Positions 15,774-25,397 of a DNA stretch of 64,000 nt are shown here, in pieces. Position 1 is the stretch's first letter; each line of letters begins with the position of its first letter. Source of the stretch: Acidovorax sp. YS12 (GTDB lineage Bacteria > Pseudomonadota > Gammaproteobacteria > Burkholderiales > Burkholderiaceae_C). Location: positions 806,001 to 870,000 of the forward strand of contig CP053915.1 in the NCBI GenBank assembly GCA_021496925.1, read 5' to 3'. Under the pieces are notes generated by a model. That model did no database searches, had not been told where the DNA came from, and worked only from the letters and a program-made list of their open reading frames with translations. The translations under genes were made by a program, and so were the position numbers.

Positions 15774-17870
15774 CTACGCCAGCACATCCCCGCCGTGCGC
15801 GCCGAACGCGCGGTCCTTGAGCAGCGCCAACTGGTCGCGCACCCGCGCCGCCTGCTCGAACTCCAGGTTGCGCGCGTGTTCCAGCATCTGCTTTTCCAGC
15901 CGCCGGATCTCCTTGGCGATGTCCTTTTCCGGCATGTCGGCCACCTTGGCACGCTGCAGCGCATCCTGTGCCAGGCGCTCGGCTTCCTTGCCCGCCTTTT
16001 CGCTGTAAACGCCATCAATCAGGTCTTTCACCTGCTTGACAATTGCGCGCGGCTGTATTCCGTGCGCCGCGTTGTGCGCGATCTGCCTGGCGCGGCGGCG
16101 TTCGGTCTCGCCCATGGCCTTCTTCATCGACTCGGTGATGCGGTCGGCGTACAGGATGGCCTTGCCGTGCAGGTTGCGCGCCGCGCGGCCGATGGTCTGG
16201 ATCAGGCTGCGCTCGGCGCGCAGAAAGCCTTCCTTGTCGGCGTCGAGGATGGCCACGAGCGACACCTCGGGAATGTCCAGCCCCTCGCGCAGCAGGTTGA
16301 TGCCCACCAGCACGTCGAACGCGCCCAGGCGCAGGTCGCGGATGATCTCCACGCGCTCCACCGTCTCCACGTCGGAATGCAGGTAGCGCACCTTCACGCC
16401 GTTGTCGGTCAGGTAGTCGGTGAGCTGCTCGGCCATGCGCTTGGTCAGCGTGGTGATGAGCACGCGCTCGTTGCGCTCCACGCGGATGCGGATTTCCTGC
16501 AGCACGTCGTCCACCTGGTGCGTGGCCGGGCGCACCTCCACCTCGGGGTCCACCAGGCCGGTGGGCCGCACCACTTGGTCCACCACCTGGCCGGAATGCC
16601 GCTTCTCGTAGTCCGCCGGCGTGGCCGAGACGAACACCACCTGGCGCATGCGCTGCTCGAACTCCTCGAACTTCAGCGGCCGGTTGTCCAGCGCCGACGG
16701 CAGGCGAAAGCCATATTCCACCAGCGTGGTCTTGCGCGCGCGGTCGCCGTTGTACATGGCGTTGAGCTGGCCGATCATCTGGTGGCTCTCGTCCAGGAAC
16801 ATCAGTGCGTCCCTGGGCAGGTAGTCGGTCAGCGTGCTCGGCGGCTCGCCCGGCGCGGCGCCCGAGAGGTGGCGCGTGTAGTTCTCGATGCCCTTGCAGT
16901 GCCCCACCTCGCTGAGCATCTCCAGGTCGAAGCGCGTGCGTTGCTCCAGGCGCTGGGCCTCGACCAGCTTGCCCTCGGCGACGAAGAATTTCAGCCGCTC
17001 GGCCAGCTCCTGCTTGATCGTCTCGACGGCCGCCAGCACCACGTCGCGCGGCGTCACGTAGTGGCTGCTGGGGTAGACGGTGAAGCGCGGGATCTTCTGC
17101 TGGATGCGCCCCGTGAGCGGGTCGAACAGCTGCAGGCTGTCCACTTCGTCGTCGAACAGCTCGATGCGCACCGCCAGTTCGGAATGCTCGGCCGGGAACA
17201 CGTCGATGGTGTCGCCGCGCACGCGGAACTTGCCCCGGCTGAAATCCTGGTCGTTGCGCTGGTACTGCATGCGGATCAGCTGGGCGATGGCGTCGCGCTG
17301 GTTCAGGCGGTCGCCGGCGCGCAGCGTCATCACCATGCGGTGGTAGCTCTCGGGCTCGCCAATGCCGTAGATGGCCGACACCGTGGCCACGATCACCACG
17401 TCGCGCCGCTCCAGCAGGCTCTTGGTGCACGACAGGCGCATCTGCTCGATGTGCTCGTTGATCGCGCTGTCCTTCTCGATGAACAGGTCACGCTGCGGCA
17501 CGTAGGCCTCGGGCTGGTAGTAGTCGTAGTAGCTGACGAAGTACTCCACCGCGTTCTTCGGGAAGAACTCGCGGAATTCGCTGTACAGCTGCGCGGCCAG
17601 CGTCTTGTTGGGCGCGAAGATGATGGCCGGCCGCCCCAGCCGGGCGATCACGTTGGCCATGGTGAAGGTCTTGCCCGAGCCCGTCACACCGAGCAGGGTC
17701 TGGAAGGCCTCGCCGTCGTTCACGCCTTCGACCAGCTTGGCGATCGCCTCGGGCTGGTCGCCGCCGGGCGGATACGGCTGGAACAGCGCGAACGGCGAAT
17801 CCGGGAAATGCACGAACTGCCCCGCCGCAGGCGTGCCGTCCGTGGGCTGCGTGACAGGGGGCGTGTTCAT
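15774..17870 (-). CDS. uvrB: Excinuclease ABC subunit B
   Basis: 698 residues. This is the nucleotide-excision repair helicase-like subunit that verifies damage with UvrA and recruits UvrC. Walker A is GVTGSGKTFTMANV; the beta-hairpin region (YYDYYQPEAYVP) and helicase motifs DESHQMIGQ and TLTKRMAEQLTDYL are present. A C-terminal UVR domain (DIAKEIRRLEKQMLEHARNLEFE) ends the protein. It lies upstream of iscR on the same strand, separated by the IscR promoter region, and begins 33 bases past the AraC gene stop. Confidence 0.97.
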   Translation of the reverse strand: MNTPPVTQPTDGTPAAGQFVHFPDSPFALFQPYPPGGDQPEAIAKLVEGVNDGEAFQTLLGVTGSGKTFTMANVIARLGRPAIIFAPNKTLAAQLYSEFREFFPKNAVEYFVSYYDYYQPEAYVPQRDLFIEKDSAINEHIEQMRLSCTKSLLERRDVVIVATVSAIYGIGEPESYHRMVMTLRAGDRLNQRDAIAQLIRMQYQRNDQDFSRGKFRVRGDTIDVFPAEHSELAVRIELFDDEVDSLQLFDPLTGRIQQKIPRFTVYPSSHYVTPRDVVLAAVETIKQELAERLKFFVAEGKLVEAQRLEQRTRFDLEMLSEVGHCKGIENYTRHLSGAAPGEPPSTLTDYLPRDALMFLDESHQMIGQLNAMYNGDRARKTTLVEYGFRLPSALDNRPLKFEEFEQRMRQVVFVSATPADYEKRHSGQVVDQVVRPTGLVDPEVEVRPATHQVDDVLQEIRIRVERNERVLITTLTKRMAEQLTDYLTDNGVKVRYLHSDVETVERVEIIRDLRLGAFDVLVGINLLREGLDIPEVSLVAILDADKEGFLRAERSLIQTIGRAARNLHGKAILYADRITESMKKAMGETERRRARQIAHNAAHGIQPRAIVKQVKDLIDGVYSEKAGKEAERLAQDALQRAKVADMPEKDIAKEIRRLEKQMLEHARNLEFEQAARVRDQLALLKDRAFGAHGGDVLA

Positions 17871-17903
17871 GGGCGACTCCGTGCAATGGGCAAACGGCTG
17901 AGT

Positions 17904-18947
17904 TTACGAGCGGCGGTAGGTGGCCGGCGTCATCCCCGTCCATTGCCGGAAAGCGCGGTGGAATACCGCGACGGAGCTGAACCCCACCGCCTCGGCGATG
18001 GCCTCGATGCTCTTGTCCGTGTGGCGCAGGTCGCGGATGGCCATGTCGCGCCGCAAGCCATCCTTGATCCGCTGGAACGAGGAGCCCTCCGCCGCCAGTT
18101 GCCGGATCAGCGTGCGCGGCGAGCGGTGCAGCGCCTGGGCCGCCTGGTCGAGCGTGCAATCCATGCCCCCGCCGGTGTGCAGCAGCTCGCGCACCTTCAG
18201 CGGCAGCGCGTGCTCCTTGCCCGCCGTGAAGATCCAGTCGCGCGGCGCGCGCACGAGGAATTCGCGCATCTCGGCCGCCCGGCGGCCGACCGGCAGCCCG
18301 TCCACCGCAGGCGCGAAGCAGATCGCGGAATGCGGCGCGTCGAACCGGATGGCGGCGGGAAACAGGATCGGGTAGTCCTCGGCAAAGGCCGGCCGCGCGA
18401 ACGCGAAATCCACGCAGGCCAGCGGCACCTCGCGCCCGGCCAGCCAGGAGGCGATGCCGTGCGTGAGCTTGAGCAGCAGCATGTGGCCAAAGCGGTGCAG
18501 CGGCACGGCCGCGCCGCGCGCCTCGAGCTGGATGCGGATCGTCCCATCAGCCTCCTGCGCCATCGCCAGGCAGAAGTCGTCGAGCAGCAGGTTCCAGAAG
18601 CGCGTGAAGCGCCACAGCGCGGTGCGCATCGACGGCGCGTCCACCACCGCCGCGCACAGCGCCTTGAGCGCGCCCGAGCGGATCGGGCGGCTCCACAGCC
18701 CCATCATTTCGTCGCCCGTGCCGACGGCCACCTCCTGGTACAGCCGCACGATCTGGTCGTGCGTGACGCGCCCGCCCGCGCCCTGCGCGTGCGCCATGAA
18801 CCCGGCACGCGCCAGGAAGGTGGCGTACTGCGGCGCGCTGCAGCAGGCGCGGATGCTTTGCAGCCAGTCATCGACGAAGGCACGCGAGACGGTTGCGAGG
18901 TACTCACCTTCCAGCGGTTTGGCGGTTTTTGCAAATTCCTCGTCCAT
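17904..18947 (-). CDS. AraC family transcriptional regulator
   Basis: About 347 residues from the ATG at 18947. The N-terminal two thirds fit the arabinose-binding-like regulatory domain (PF12625 type, as in OruR and MmsR), including GREVPLACVDFAFARP. The C-terminal 85 residues are a double helix-turn-helix (LRRDMAIRDLRHTDKSIEAIAEAVGFSS, then FHRAFRQWTGMTPATYR). It is divergent from a crotonase gene, so it probably regulates it. No strong ribosome-binding site precedes the chosen start, and the frame is open further upstream, so the N-terminus is uncertain. Confidence 0.85.
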   Translation of the reverse strand: MDEEFAKTAKPLEGEYLATVSRAFVDDWLQSIRACCSAPQYATFLARAGFMAHAQGAGGRVTHDQIVRLYQEVAVGTGDEMMGLWSRPIRSGALKALCAAVVDAPSMRTALWRFTRFWNLLLDDFCLAMAQEADGTIRIQLEARGAAVPLHRFGHMLLLKLTHGIASWLAGREVPLACVDFAFARPAFAEDYPILFPAAIRFDAPHSAICFAPAVDGLPVGRRAAEMREFLVRAPRDWIFTAGKEHALPLKVRELLHTGGGMDCTLDQAAQALHRSPRTLIRQLAAEGSSFQRIKDGLRRDMAIRDLRHTDKSIEAIAEAVGFSSVAVFHRAFRQWTGMTPATYRRS

Positions 18948-19118
18948 ATTTGCAAGAAGTTTCCCATGAATATTGGGTCTCAATGGTATCCATGACGAAA
19001 CGCCTTGAGGGAAAAATGGCATTTTTTGCCAATTCCACGTCACCCCAGGCCATGGCGCAAGGGCGGGCCGCTCCCTAGCATCGGAGCATTCCCTTTGACT
19101 TTCCTGCAAGGAGCGCCC

Positions 19119-19910
19119 ATGCCCTACTCCAGCCTCAAGACCACGGAAGCCGGCCCCGTCGGCATCGTCACCCTGGCACGCCCGGAAAAGCGCAACGCGC
19201 TGGACGAACAGGCCATCGCGGAGATCGACGCCTACTTCTCCCGCATTCCCGCGCACATCCGCGCGGTGCTGCTGCAGGCCGAGGGCGCGCACTTCTGCGC
19301 CGGCCTCGACCTGAAGGAGCACCACGACAAGGCGCGCAGCGGCGTGGAATTCATGCGCGTGTGCCAGGGCTGGCACCGCGCGTTCGACAAGATCCAGCAC
19401 GGCGGCATTCCCGTGGTGGCCTGCCTGCAGGGCGCCGTGGTGGGCGGCGGGCTGGAGCTGGCCAGCGCGGCCCACGTCCGCGTGGCCGACAGCGGCGCCT
19501 ACTTCGCGCTGCCCGAGGGCACGCGGGGCATCTTCACCGGCGGCGGCGCCACGGTGCGCACGGCGCGCATCCTCTCCGCGCCCCGCATGGTCGAGATGAT
19601 GCTGACCGGCCGGGTCATCGACGCCCACGAGGGGCGCCAGCTCGGCCTGGCGCACTACCTGTGCGATACCGCCCGGGGCGACACCCCGGCCTCCGAATTC
19701 GCGCTGGCCCTGGCGCAGAAGATCGCGGGCAACGCGCCGCTGTCGAACTACGCCATCGTCAGCGCCATCAGCCGCATCGCCGACATGTCGGCCACCGACG
19801 GCCTGTTCACCGAAGGCCTGGTCATGGCCATGGTGCAGCAGGGGCACGACGTGCAGGAGCGGCTGGCGGCCTTCGTCAACAAAACCGCCGCCAGGGTCAG
19901 GCCCGCGTGA
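19119..19910 (+). CDS. Enoyl-CoA hydratase/isomerase family protein (crotonase)
   Basis: 263 residues from the ATG at 19119, preceded by CAAGGAG. Crotonase signatures are present: oxyanion-hole segments HFCAGLDLKEH and GAVVGGGLELASAAHVRVAD, and the trimer-forming C-terminal helices. The region that carries the second catalytic Glu in hydratases reads LPEGTRGIFTGGGA. The exact reaction (hydration, isomerisation or another acyl-CoA chemistry) cannot be read. The divergent AraC regulator suggests inducible acyl-CoA catabolism. Confidence 0.85.
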   Translation: MPYSSLKTTEAGPVGIVTLARPEKRNALDEQAIAEIDAYFSRIPAHIRAVLLQAEGAHFCAGLDLKEHHDKARSGVEFMRVCQGWHRAFDKIQHGGIPVVACLQGAVVGGGLELASAAHVRVADSGAYFALPEGTRGIFTGGGATVRTARILSAPRMVEMMLTGRVIDAHEGRQLGLAHYLCDTARGDTPASEFALALAQKIAGNAPLSNYAIVSAISRIADMSATDGLFTEGLVMAMVQQGHDVQERLAAFVNKTAARVRPA

Positions 19911-19965
19911 AACAGGGGCGGCGCTAGAATCCCAGGCTTCGTCTCTAACCGCTTGCACACGCATC

Positions 19966-21162
19966 ATGTCCCTTTTCTCTGCCGTCGAAATGGCCCCCCG
20001 CGACCCCATCCTGGGGCTCAACGAGCAATTCAACGCTGACTCCAACCCCAACAAGGTCAACCTGGGCGTGGGCGTGTATTTCGACGACAACGGCAAGCTC
20101 CCCCTGCTTGCCTGCGTGCAGGCCGCCGAGAAGGCCATGATGGAAAAGCCCGCCGCGCGCGGCTACCTGCCCATCGACGGCATCGTCGCCTATGACAACG
20201 CCGTCAAGGGCCTGGTGTTCGGCGCCGATTCCGAGCCCGTCACCTCCGGCCGCGTGGCCACCGTGCAGGCCATCGGCGGCACCGGCGGCCTGAAGATCGG
20301 CGCCGACTTCCTCAAGAAAGTCAGCCCCGATGCCAAGGTGCTGATCTCCGACCCGAGCTGGGAAAACCACCGCGCCCTGTTCACCAACGCCGGCTTCACG
20401 GTGGACACCTACGCCTACTACGACGCCGCCAAGCGCGGCGTGAACTTCGGCGGCATGCTGGCCAGCCTGAACGCCGCCGCGCCCGGCACCATCGTCGTGC
20501 TGCACGCCTGCTGCCACAACCCCACGGGCTACGACATCACGCCCGCGCAGTGGGACCAGGTGGTGGCCGCCGTCAAGGCCAAGGGCCTCACGGCCTTCCT
20601 CGACATGGCCTATCAGGGCTTCGGCCACGGCATCGCCGAGGACGGCGCCGTGATCCAGAAGTTCGTCGCCGCCGGCCTGAGCTTCTTCGTCTCCACCTCG
20701 TTCTCCAAGAGCTTCAGCCTGTACGGCGAGCGCGTGGGCGGCCTGTCGGTGCTGTGCGCCGACAAGGAGGAAGCCAGCCGCGTGCTGAGCCAGCTCAAGA
20801 TCGTCATCCGCACCAACTACAGCAACCCGCCCACGCACGGCGGCGCCGTGGTGGCCGCGGTGCTCGGCAGCCCCGAGCTGCGCGCCCTGTGGGAAAAGGA
20901 ACTGGGCGAGATGCGCGCGCGCATCAAGGCCATGCGCCAGAAGCTGGTCGACGGCCTGAAGGCCGCCGGCGTGCAGCAGGACATGTCGTTCATGACGCAG
21001 CAGATCGGCATGTTCAGCTACTCGGGCCTGACCAAGGAGCAGATGGTGCGCCTGCGCAGCGAGTTCGGCGTGTACGGCACCGACACCGGCCGCATCTGCG
21101 TGGCGGCGCTCAACAGCAAGAACATCGACTACGTCTGCCAGGCCATTGCCAAGGTCATCTGA
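19966..21162 (+). CDS. Aromatic amino acid / aspartate aminotransferase
   Basis: 398 residues, class I fold type I PLP enzyme. The PLP lysine is in STSFSKSFSLYGERVGGLS. The N-terminal MFSAVE-type start and the segment NPTGYDITPAQWDQV match the AspC/TyrB subgroup. The final arginine region (DTGRICVAALN) binds the substrate carboxylate. It interconverts aspartate, or aromatic amino acids, and their oxo acids. AspC and TyrB cannot be told apart by eye, so no symbol is given. It has its own 5' gap of 55 bases. Confidence 0.9.
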   Translation: MSLFSAVEMAPRDPILGLNEQFNADSNPNKVNLGVGVYFDDNGKLPLLACVQAAEKAMMEKPAARGYLPIDGIVAYDNAVKGLVFGADSEPVTSGRVATVQAIGGTGGLKIGADFLKKVSPDAKVLISDPSWENHRALFTNAGFTVDTYAYYDAAKRGVNFGGMLASLNAAAPGTIVVLHACCHNPTGYDITPAQWDQVVAAVKAKGLTAFLDMAYQGFGHGIAEDGAVIQKFVAAGLSFFVSTSFSKSFSLYGERVGGLSVLCADKEEASRVLSQLKIVIRTNYSNPPTHGGAVVAAVLGSPELRALWEKELGEMRARIKAMRQKLVDGLKAAGVQQDMSFMTQQIGMFSYSGLTKEQMVRLRSEFGVYGTDTGRICVAALNSKNIDYVCQAIAKVI

Positions 21163-21760
21163 CGGTGCCGCGGCGGCGCTGCGCCGCCGCTTCGTGAGCC
21201 AAGCGCTCCAGAACCCGCACAACGCGGCCATTCTGGAGCGTTTGCCGCTTCTGGGCCTGCCCGACGCCTGGCTGGTGGCGGGCTGCCTGTTCCAGACCGT
21301 GTGGAACCTGCGCTCGGGCTGCGCGCCCACGGTGCACATCAAGGACTACGACCTGTTCTACTTCGACGCGGCGGACCTGTCCGCACACGCCGAACAGGCC
21401 GTGCAGGCCGGGGCGAGCGCGCTCTTCGCCGACCTGCCCATCGCCGTCGAGGCCAAGAACCAGGCACGCGTGCACCTCTGGTACGAGGACTGGTTCGGCC
21501 ACCCCTACCGCGCGCTGCGGTCGTCGCGCGAGGGCATCGAGCGCTTCCTCATCCCCTGCACCTGCATCGGCCTGCAACCCGGCGCGAACCGCCACGCGCC
21601 CACGCTGTATGCGCCCAACGGGCTGGAGGAGCTGTACGCGGGCCTGCTGCGGCCCAACCCCCTGTGCCCGCACCTGGCGCTGTTCCGCGCCAAGGCGCAA
21701 AGCTACCAGGCGCGGTGGAACTGGCTGGAAATCCGGGAACCGGCCAGCGTGCGGGAATAA
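21146..21760 (+). CDS. Nucleotidyltransferase family protein (DUF925 type)
   Basis: About 204 residues if read from the TTG at 21146, which overlaps the aminotransferase 3' end; a GTG at 21194 gives 188 residues and is the alternative. The segment LGLPDAWLVAGCLFQTVWN followed by KDYDLFYFD is typical of the DUF925 (PF06042) nucleotidyltransferase-like family. The D-x-D pair in KDYD is the candidate metal site. A later WYEDWFG segment is also shared by this family. The substrate is unknown. A 9-bp GC hairpin (21170-21190) lies between the two possible starts. Confidence 0.75.
   Translation: MPRSSDGAAAALRRRFVSQALQNPHNAAILERLPLLGLPDAWLVAGCLFQTVWNLRSGCAPTVHIKDYDLFYFDAADLSAHAEQAVQAGASALFADLPIAVEAKNQARVHLWYEDWFGHPYRALRSSREGIERFLIPCTCIGLQPGANRHAPTLYAPNGLEELYAGLLRPNPLCPHLALFRAKAQSYQARWNWLEIREPASVRE
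21170..21190 (+). other. Strong GC hairpin after the aminotransferase stop
   Basis: GCGGCGGCG (21170-21178), a three-base loop, and CGCCGCCGC (21182-21190), perfectly paired. No T run follows. It may stabilise the 3' end of the upstream message or shape translation of the overlapping nucleotidyltransferase-like gene. Confidence 0.5.
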
Positions 21761-21770
21761 GCATGTTTTA

Positions 21771-21812
21771 GGCCTCCAGCCCTTACCCATCAAGCGCTGG
21801 AAGCTATCAAAA
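21771..21812. repeat. Dispersed palindromic repeat
   Basis: GGCCTCCAGCCCTTACCCA, then TCAAGCGCTGGAAGCTATC and AAAA. The reverse strand reads AGCTTCCAGCGCTTG, six bases, AAGGGCTGGAGGCC, nearly the same as the copy at 26591-26646. It lies in the gap between the nucleotidyltransferase-like gene and the first liv operon; the rest of that gap (to 22051) shows nothing else. Confidence 0.8.
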
Positions 21813-22051
21813 GCAGAGCTGCCCGCGCACCGCGCCCGCCCCCTCCCCGGCCGCCCGTGCCCATGGCCTGTCATGTAGGTTACTCCGCGGCCCCCTGATT
21901 GGCGGGGGTTTACCCGCGCCGTTCCGCTGTGCAGAATTTCCGGGTTGTCCGGCGTTCGTCCATCGCCCAAAGTTGGCTCCAGCGGCACGTTTTCCGGCGT
22001 GCCCGCAGCAGTCAAGGAGGCATGCATGAACCACGGCGGCAAGGAGGCGTG

Positions 22052-22915
22052 ATGGACACGCTCCTGCAACAAATCCTCAACGGCCTGACCCTGGGCGGCA
22101 TCTACGGCCTCGTGGCCCTGGGGCTGACGCTGGTGTACGGCATCCTGCACGTGCCCAACTTCGCGCACGGCGCCTTCTACATGGTGGGCGCGTTCGTCTC
22201 GTTCCACGCCATGAACGCCTGGGGCTGGAACTACTGGGTGGCCATGGCCGCCTCGGCGCTGGCGGTGGCGGCGCTGGCCGTGGCCAGCGAGCGGCTGGTG
22301 TTCCACCCGCTGCGCAAGGCCTCGGGCATCCACCCGATGATCGCCGCCATCGGCGTGCTGCTGTTCCTGGAGGCGGCGGCGCAGGCGCTGTGGGGCGCGG
22401 ACTTCCAGCGCATGCAGACGCCCTACACCGCCATCGTGGACCTGGGCGGCATCACCGCGCCAGCGCAGCGCCTGCTCATCATCGCGGCGGCCTTCGCGCT
22501 GATGGTGGCGCTGCACCTGTTCCTCACGCGCACCACCATGGGCGCCACCATCATCGCCATGGCGCAGAACCGTGAGGGCGCCTCGCTCGTGGGCATCGAC
22601 GCCCACCGCGTGGCCATGCTCACCTTCGCCATCTCGGGCGCGCTGGCGGCGGTGGCGGCCACGCTGTACGCGCCGATCAACCTGGTCTACCCGGCCATGG
22701 GGCACCTGGTCATCACCAAGGCGTTCGTCATCATCATCCTGGGCGGCATGGGCAGCGTGCCCGGCGCCATCGCGGGCGGCCTCATCATCGGCTTCGCCGA
22801 GAGCTTCGGCGCCTACTACGTCTCCACCGACTACAAGGACATCATCGCCTTCGTGCTGCTGGTGGTGATCCTGTCGATGCGCCCGCAGGGCCTGTTCGCC
22901 AAGAGGGGGCACTGA
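22052..22915 (+). CDS. livH: Branched-chain-type ABC transporter permease LivH, cluster 1
   Basis: 287 residues from the ATG at 22052, with a strong AAGGAGG site at 22041-22047. Eight or so membrane helices with LivH signatures are present: GLTLGGIYGLVALGLTLVYGI, PNFAHGAFYMVGAF and the cytoplasmic coupling segment AMAQNREGASLVGID. It pairs with LivM and the LivG/LivF ATPases. The substrate class (branched-chain amino acids, amides, urea or aromatic acids) is not fixed by the permease sequence. Confidence 0.92.
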   Translation: MDTLLQQILNGLTLGGIYGLVALGLTLVYGILHVPNFAHGAFYMVGAFVSFHAMNAWGWNYWVAMAASALAVAALAVASERLVFHPLRKASGIHPMIAAIGVLLFLEAAAQALWGADFQRMQTPYTAIVDLGGITAPAQRLLIIAAAFALMVALHLFLTRTTMGATIIAMAQNREGASLVGIDAHRVAMLTFAISGALAAVAATLYAPINLVYPAMGHLVITKAFVIIILGGMGSVPGAIAGGLIIGFAESFGAYYVSTDYKDIIAFVLLVVILSMRPQGLFAKRGH

Positions 22916-22919
22916 AGCC

Positions 22920-23894
22920 ATGCGCAGATTCATCGACAGCCACGCCGCCTGGGGCCTGCTGCTGGCCGCGGGCCTGGCCTTTCCCTGGGCCACGGGCAAC
23001 GACTACCACCTCACGGTGATGAGCACGGCCTACATCTTCGCCATCGCCACGCTGGGGCTGAACCTCATCACCGGCTACACCGGCCAGCTCAACCTGGCGC
23101 ACGCGGGCTTCATGGCCGTGGGCGCGTACACGGTGGGCATCCTCACCGTGGACCACGGCTGGACCTTCTGGGGCGCGCTGGCGCTGTCGGGCGCAGCGTG
23201 CGTGGCGCTGGGCTGGTTCATCGGCATCGTCTCGCTGCGGCTCAAGGGGCACTACTTCTCGATCTTCACGCTGTGCGTGGGCTACATCATGTTCCTGGTG
23301 ATCGAGAAGTGGGAGAGCCTCACGCACGGCACGGTGGGCATCATGGGCATCCCCGCGCCCGAGCCTATCGGCACGCTGGCGTTCGAGTCGCCGCTGGCGC
23401 TGTACTACCTGACGCTGGCCTTCCTGGTGCTGGCCGTGTGGGTGATGCGGCGCATCGTCAAGTCGCTGCTGGGGCGCACTTTCATCGCCATCCGCAACGG
23501 CGACGAACTGGCCGAGGCGCTGGGCATCAACCTGATGCGCAACAAGGTGCTGGCGTTCCAGCTCAGCGTCTGCTACGCGGGCCTGGCGGGCGGGCTGTAC
23601 GCGGGCTTCGTTCGCTTCATCGGCCCCGGCGTGGCAGGCGTGGAACACACCTTCGACATGATGATCTTCATGCTCGTCGGCGGCCTGGGCACGGTGCTGG
23701 GGCCGCTGCTGGGCGCGCTGGCCATGCCGTGGCTCACGCAGTCGCTGCAGTTCCTGCAGGAGTACCGCTTCATCGTCTTCGGCCCCATCCTGGTGGCGCT
23801 GGTGATCTTCCTGCCCCACGGCGTGGTGGGCAGTTTTCTCGCGTGGCAGGCACGCCGCGACGCCAAGGAGGGCAAGCCCCATGCTCAAGATTGA
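22920..23894 (+). CDS. livM: Branched-chain-type ABC transporter permease LivM, cluster 1
   Basis: 324 residues, a polytopic permease with the LivM motif GLNLITGYTGQLNLAHAGFM and the coupling region RNGDELAEALGINLMRNKV. It starts 4 bases after livH and its 3' end overlaps livG by 14 bases, so the operon is translationally coupled. Confidence 0.92.
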   Translation: MRRFIDSHAAWGLLLAAGLAFPWATGNDYHLTVMSTAYIFAIATLGLNLITGYTGQLNLAHAGFMAVGAYTVGILTVDHGWTFWGALALSGAACVALGWFIGIVSLRLKGHYFSIFTLCVGYIMFLVIEKWESLTHGTVGIMGIPAPEPIGTLAFESPLALYYLTLAFLVLAVWVMRRIVKSLLGRTFIAIRNGDELAEALGINLMRNKVLAFQLSVCYAGLAGGLYAGFVRFIGPGVAGVEHTFDMMIFMLVGGLGTVLGPLLGALAMPWLTQSLQFLQEYRFIVFGPILVALVIFLPHGVVGSFLAWQARRDAKEGKPHAQD

Positions 23895-24645
23895 CCGGCT
23901 GACGAAGAAGTTCGGCGGGCTGGCCGCCGTGAACAACGTCAGCACCACCATCGAGGAAGGCAAGATCAACGCCATCATCGGCCCCAACGGCGCGGGCAAG
24001 ACGACGTTCTTCAACCTCATCGCCGCCACGCACCGGCCCACCAGCGGCACCATCACCTTCGGCGGGCGCGACGTGACCGCGCTGCGCCCCGACCAGGTGG
24101 CGCGCCTGGGCATCGCGCGCACCTTCCAGAGCACCACGCTGTTCGACCACGCCACGGTGCTCGACAACCTCATCGTCGGCCACCGCCTGCGCACGCGCGC
24201 GGGCCTGTGGGACGTGCTGCGCGGCTCCAGCCTGCTGCGCGAGGAGGAGCGCGTGTGCCGCGAGAAGGCGCGCGAGGCGCTCGACTTCGTCGGCCTGTCG
24301 CACATCGCCCACCGCCTGGCGGGCGACGTGACGCAGGAGGAGCGCAAGCGCGTGGCCTTCGCGCTGGCGCTGGCCACCGACCCCCGGCTGATGCTGCTCG
24401 ACGAACCCGCCGGCGGCGTCAACCCCGAAGAGACCGAGGGCCTGGCCGCGCTGATCCGCAAGATCGTGCGCCACGGCATCACGGTGGCGCTGATCGAGCA
24501 CAAGATGAACATGATCATGCGCCTGGCCGACAAGATCCTGGTGCTGAGCTATGGCGAGAAGATCGCCGAGGGCACGCCCGAGCAGATCCGCCGTGACCCC
24601 GCCGTGATCGACGCCTACCTGGGGAGCGAGCATGCTGAAGTTTGA
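23881..24645 (+). CDS. livG: ABC transporter ATP-binding protein LivG, cluster 1
   Basis: 254 residues. Walker A is GPNGAGKTTFF, Walker B is RLMLLDEPAGG, and the H-loop is in ALIEHKMNMIM. The signature region is degenerate (GDVTQEERKRVAFALAL in place of an LSGGQ-like sequence), whereas cluster 2 LivG has LAYGHQRRLEIAR. It overlaps livM upstream and livF downstream (14 bases each). Confidence 0.92.
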   Translation: MLKIDRLTKKFGGLAAVNNVSTTIEEGKINAIIGPNGAGKTTFFNLIAATHRPTSGTITFGGRDVTALRPDQVARLGIARTFQSTTLFDHATVLDNLIVGHRLRTRAGLWDVLRGSSLLREEERVCREKAREALDFVGLSHIAHRLAGDVTQEERKRVAFALALATDPRLMLLDEPAGGVNPEETEGLAALIRKIVRHGITVALIEHKMNMIMRLADKILVLSYGEKIAEGTPEQIRRDPAVIDAYLGSEHAEV

Positions 24646-25339
24646 GAATGTCTCGCTGCGCTACGGCAGCTTCCTGGCGCTCGACCAGGTGAGCCTGCAC
24701 GCCGCCCCGGGCGAACTGGTGGTGCTGCTGGGCGCCAACGGCGCGGGCAAGAGTTCTCTGTTCCTCACGGCCAGCGGCATCCACAAGGCCGCGGGCGGCG
24801 CCATCACCTGGAACAGCCAGGCGCTGACGGGCCGCAAGCCCTCGGCCATCGTCCAGGCCGGGCTGGTGCAGTGCCCCGAGGGGCGCAAGCTGTTCCCGCA
24901 GATGAGCGTGCGCAAGAACCTGGAGCTGGGCGCCTACGTGCACCGCCGCGACCCCGGCCCGAGCGCGAAAACGCTCGAAGAGGTGCTCGACCTGTTCCCC
25001 ATCCTGCGCCAGAAGCAGCACGACCCGGCCGGCTCGCTCTCGGGCGGGCAGCAGCAGATGGTAGCCATCGGCCGCGCCATGATGGGCCGCCCCCAGGTGC
25101 TGCTGCTCGACGAACCCTCGCTCGGCCTAGCGCCGCTGGTCATCAAGCAGATGTTCGAGACCATCCAGCGCATCAACCAGGGCGGCACCACCGTGCTGCT
25201 GGCCGAGCAGAACGCCTACGCGGCGCTGCGCATCGCGCACCGGGCCTACGTGCTGGAGAGCGGCCGCATCGTGCGCGAGGGCCGGCCCGCCGAGCTGCTG
25301 GCCGACGACTCGATCCGCAAGGCGTACATCGGCGCCTGA
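24632..25339 (+). CDS. livF: ABC transporter ATP-binding protein LivF, cluster 1
   Basis: 235 residues. Walker A is GANGAGKSSLF, the signature is SLSGGQQQMVAIGRAM and Walker B is QVLLLDEPSLGLAP. It is the second ATPase of the heterodimeric motor. The stop is followed by a 58-base C/T-rich leader before the binding-protein gene. Confidence 0.92.
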   Translation: MLKFENVSLRYGSFLALDQVSLHAAPGELVVLLGANGAGKSSLFLTASGIHKAAGGAITWNSQALTGRKPSAIVQAGLVQCPEGRKLFPQMSVRKNLELGAYVHRRDPGPSAKTLEEVLDLFPILRQKQHDPAGSLSGGQQQMVAIGRAMMGRPQVLLLDEPSLGLAPLVIKQMFETIQRINQGGTTVLLAEQNAYAALRIAHRAYVLESGRIVREGRPAELLADDSIRKAYIGA

Positions 25340-25397
25340 CCTTTTCCCCCCATTTCTTTCCCCGTTTTTACCCCCGTCACTTCCCAAGGAGACAGAC

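Noticed and set aside
15726..18995. A 1,089-codon plus-strand open frame across uvrB and the AraC gene
   Set aside because: It is antisense to two well recognised genes and has a composition (His, Arg, Gly, Leu, Val) typical of reverse-strand shadows.
17904..20138. AraC gene read from a start at 20138 (744 residues)
   Set aside because: The extra 400 residues run antisense through the crotonase gene; the AraC protein has family length from 18947.
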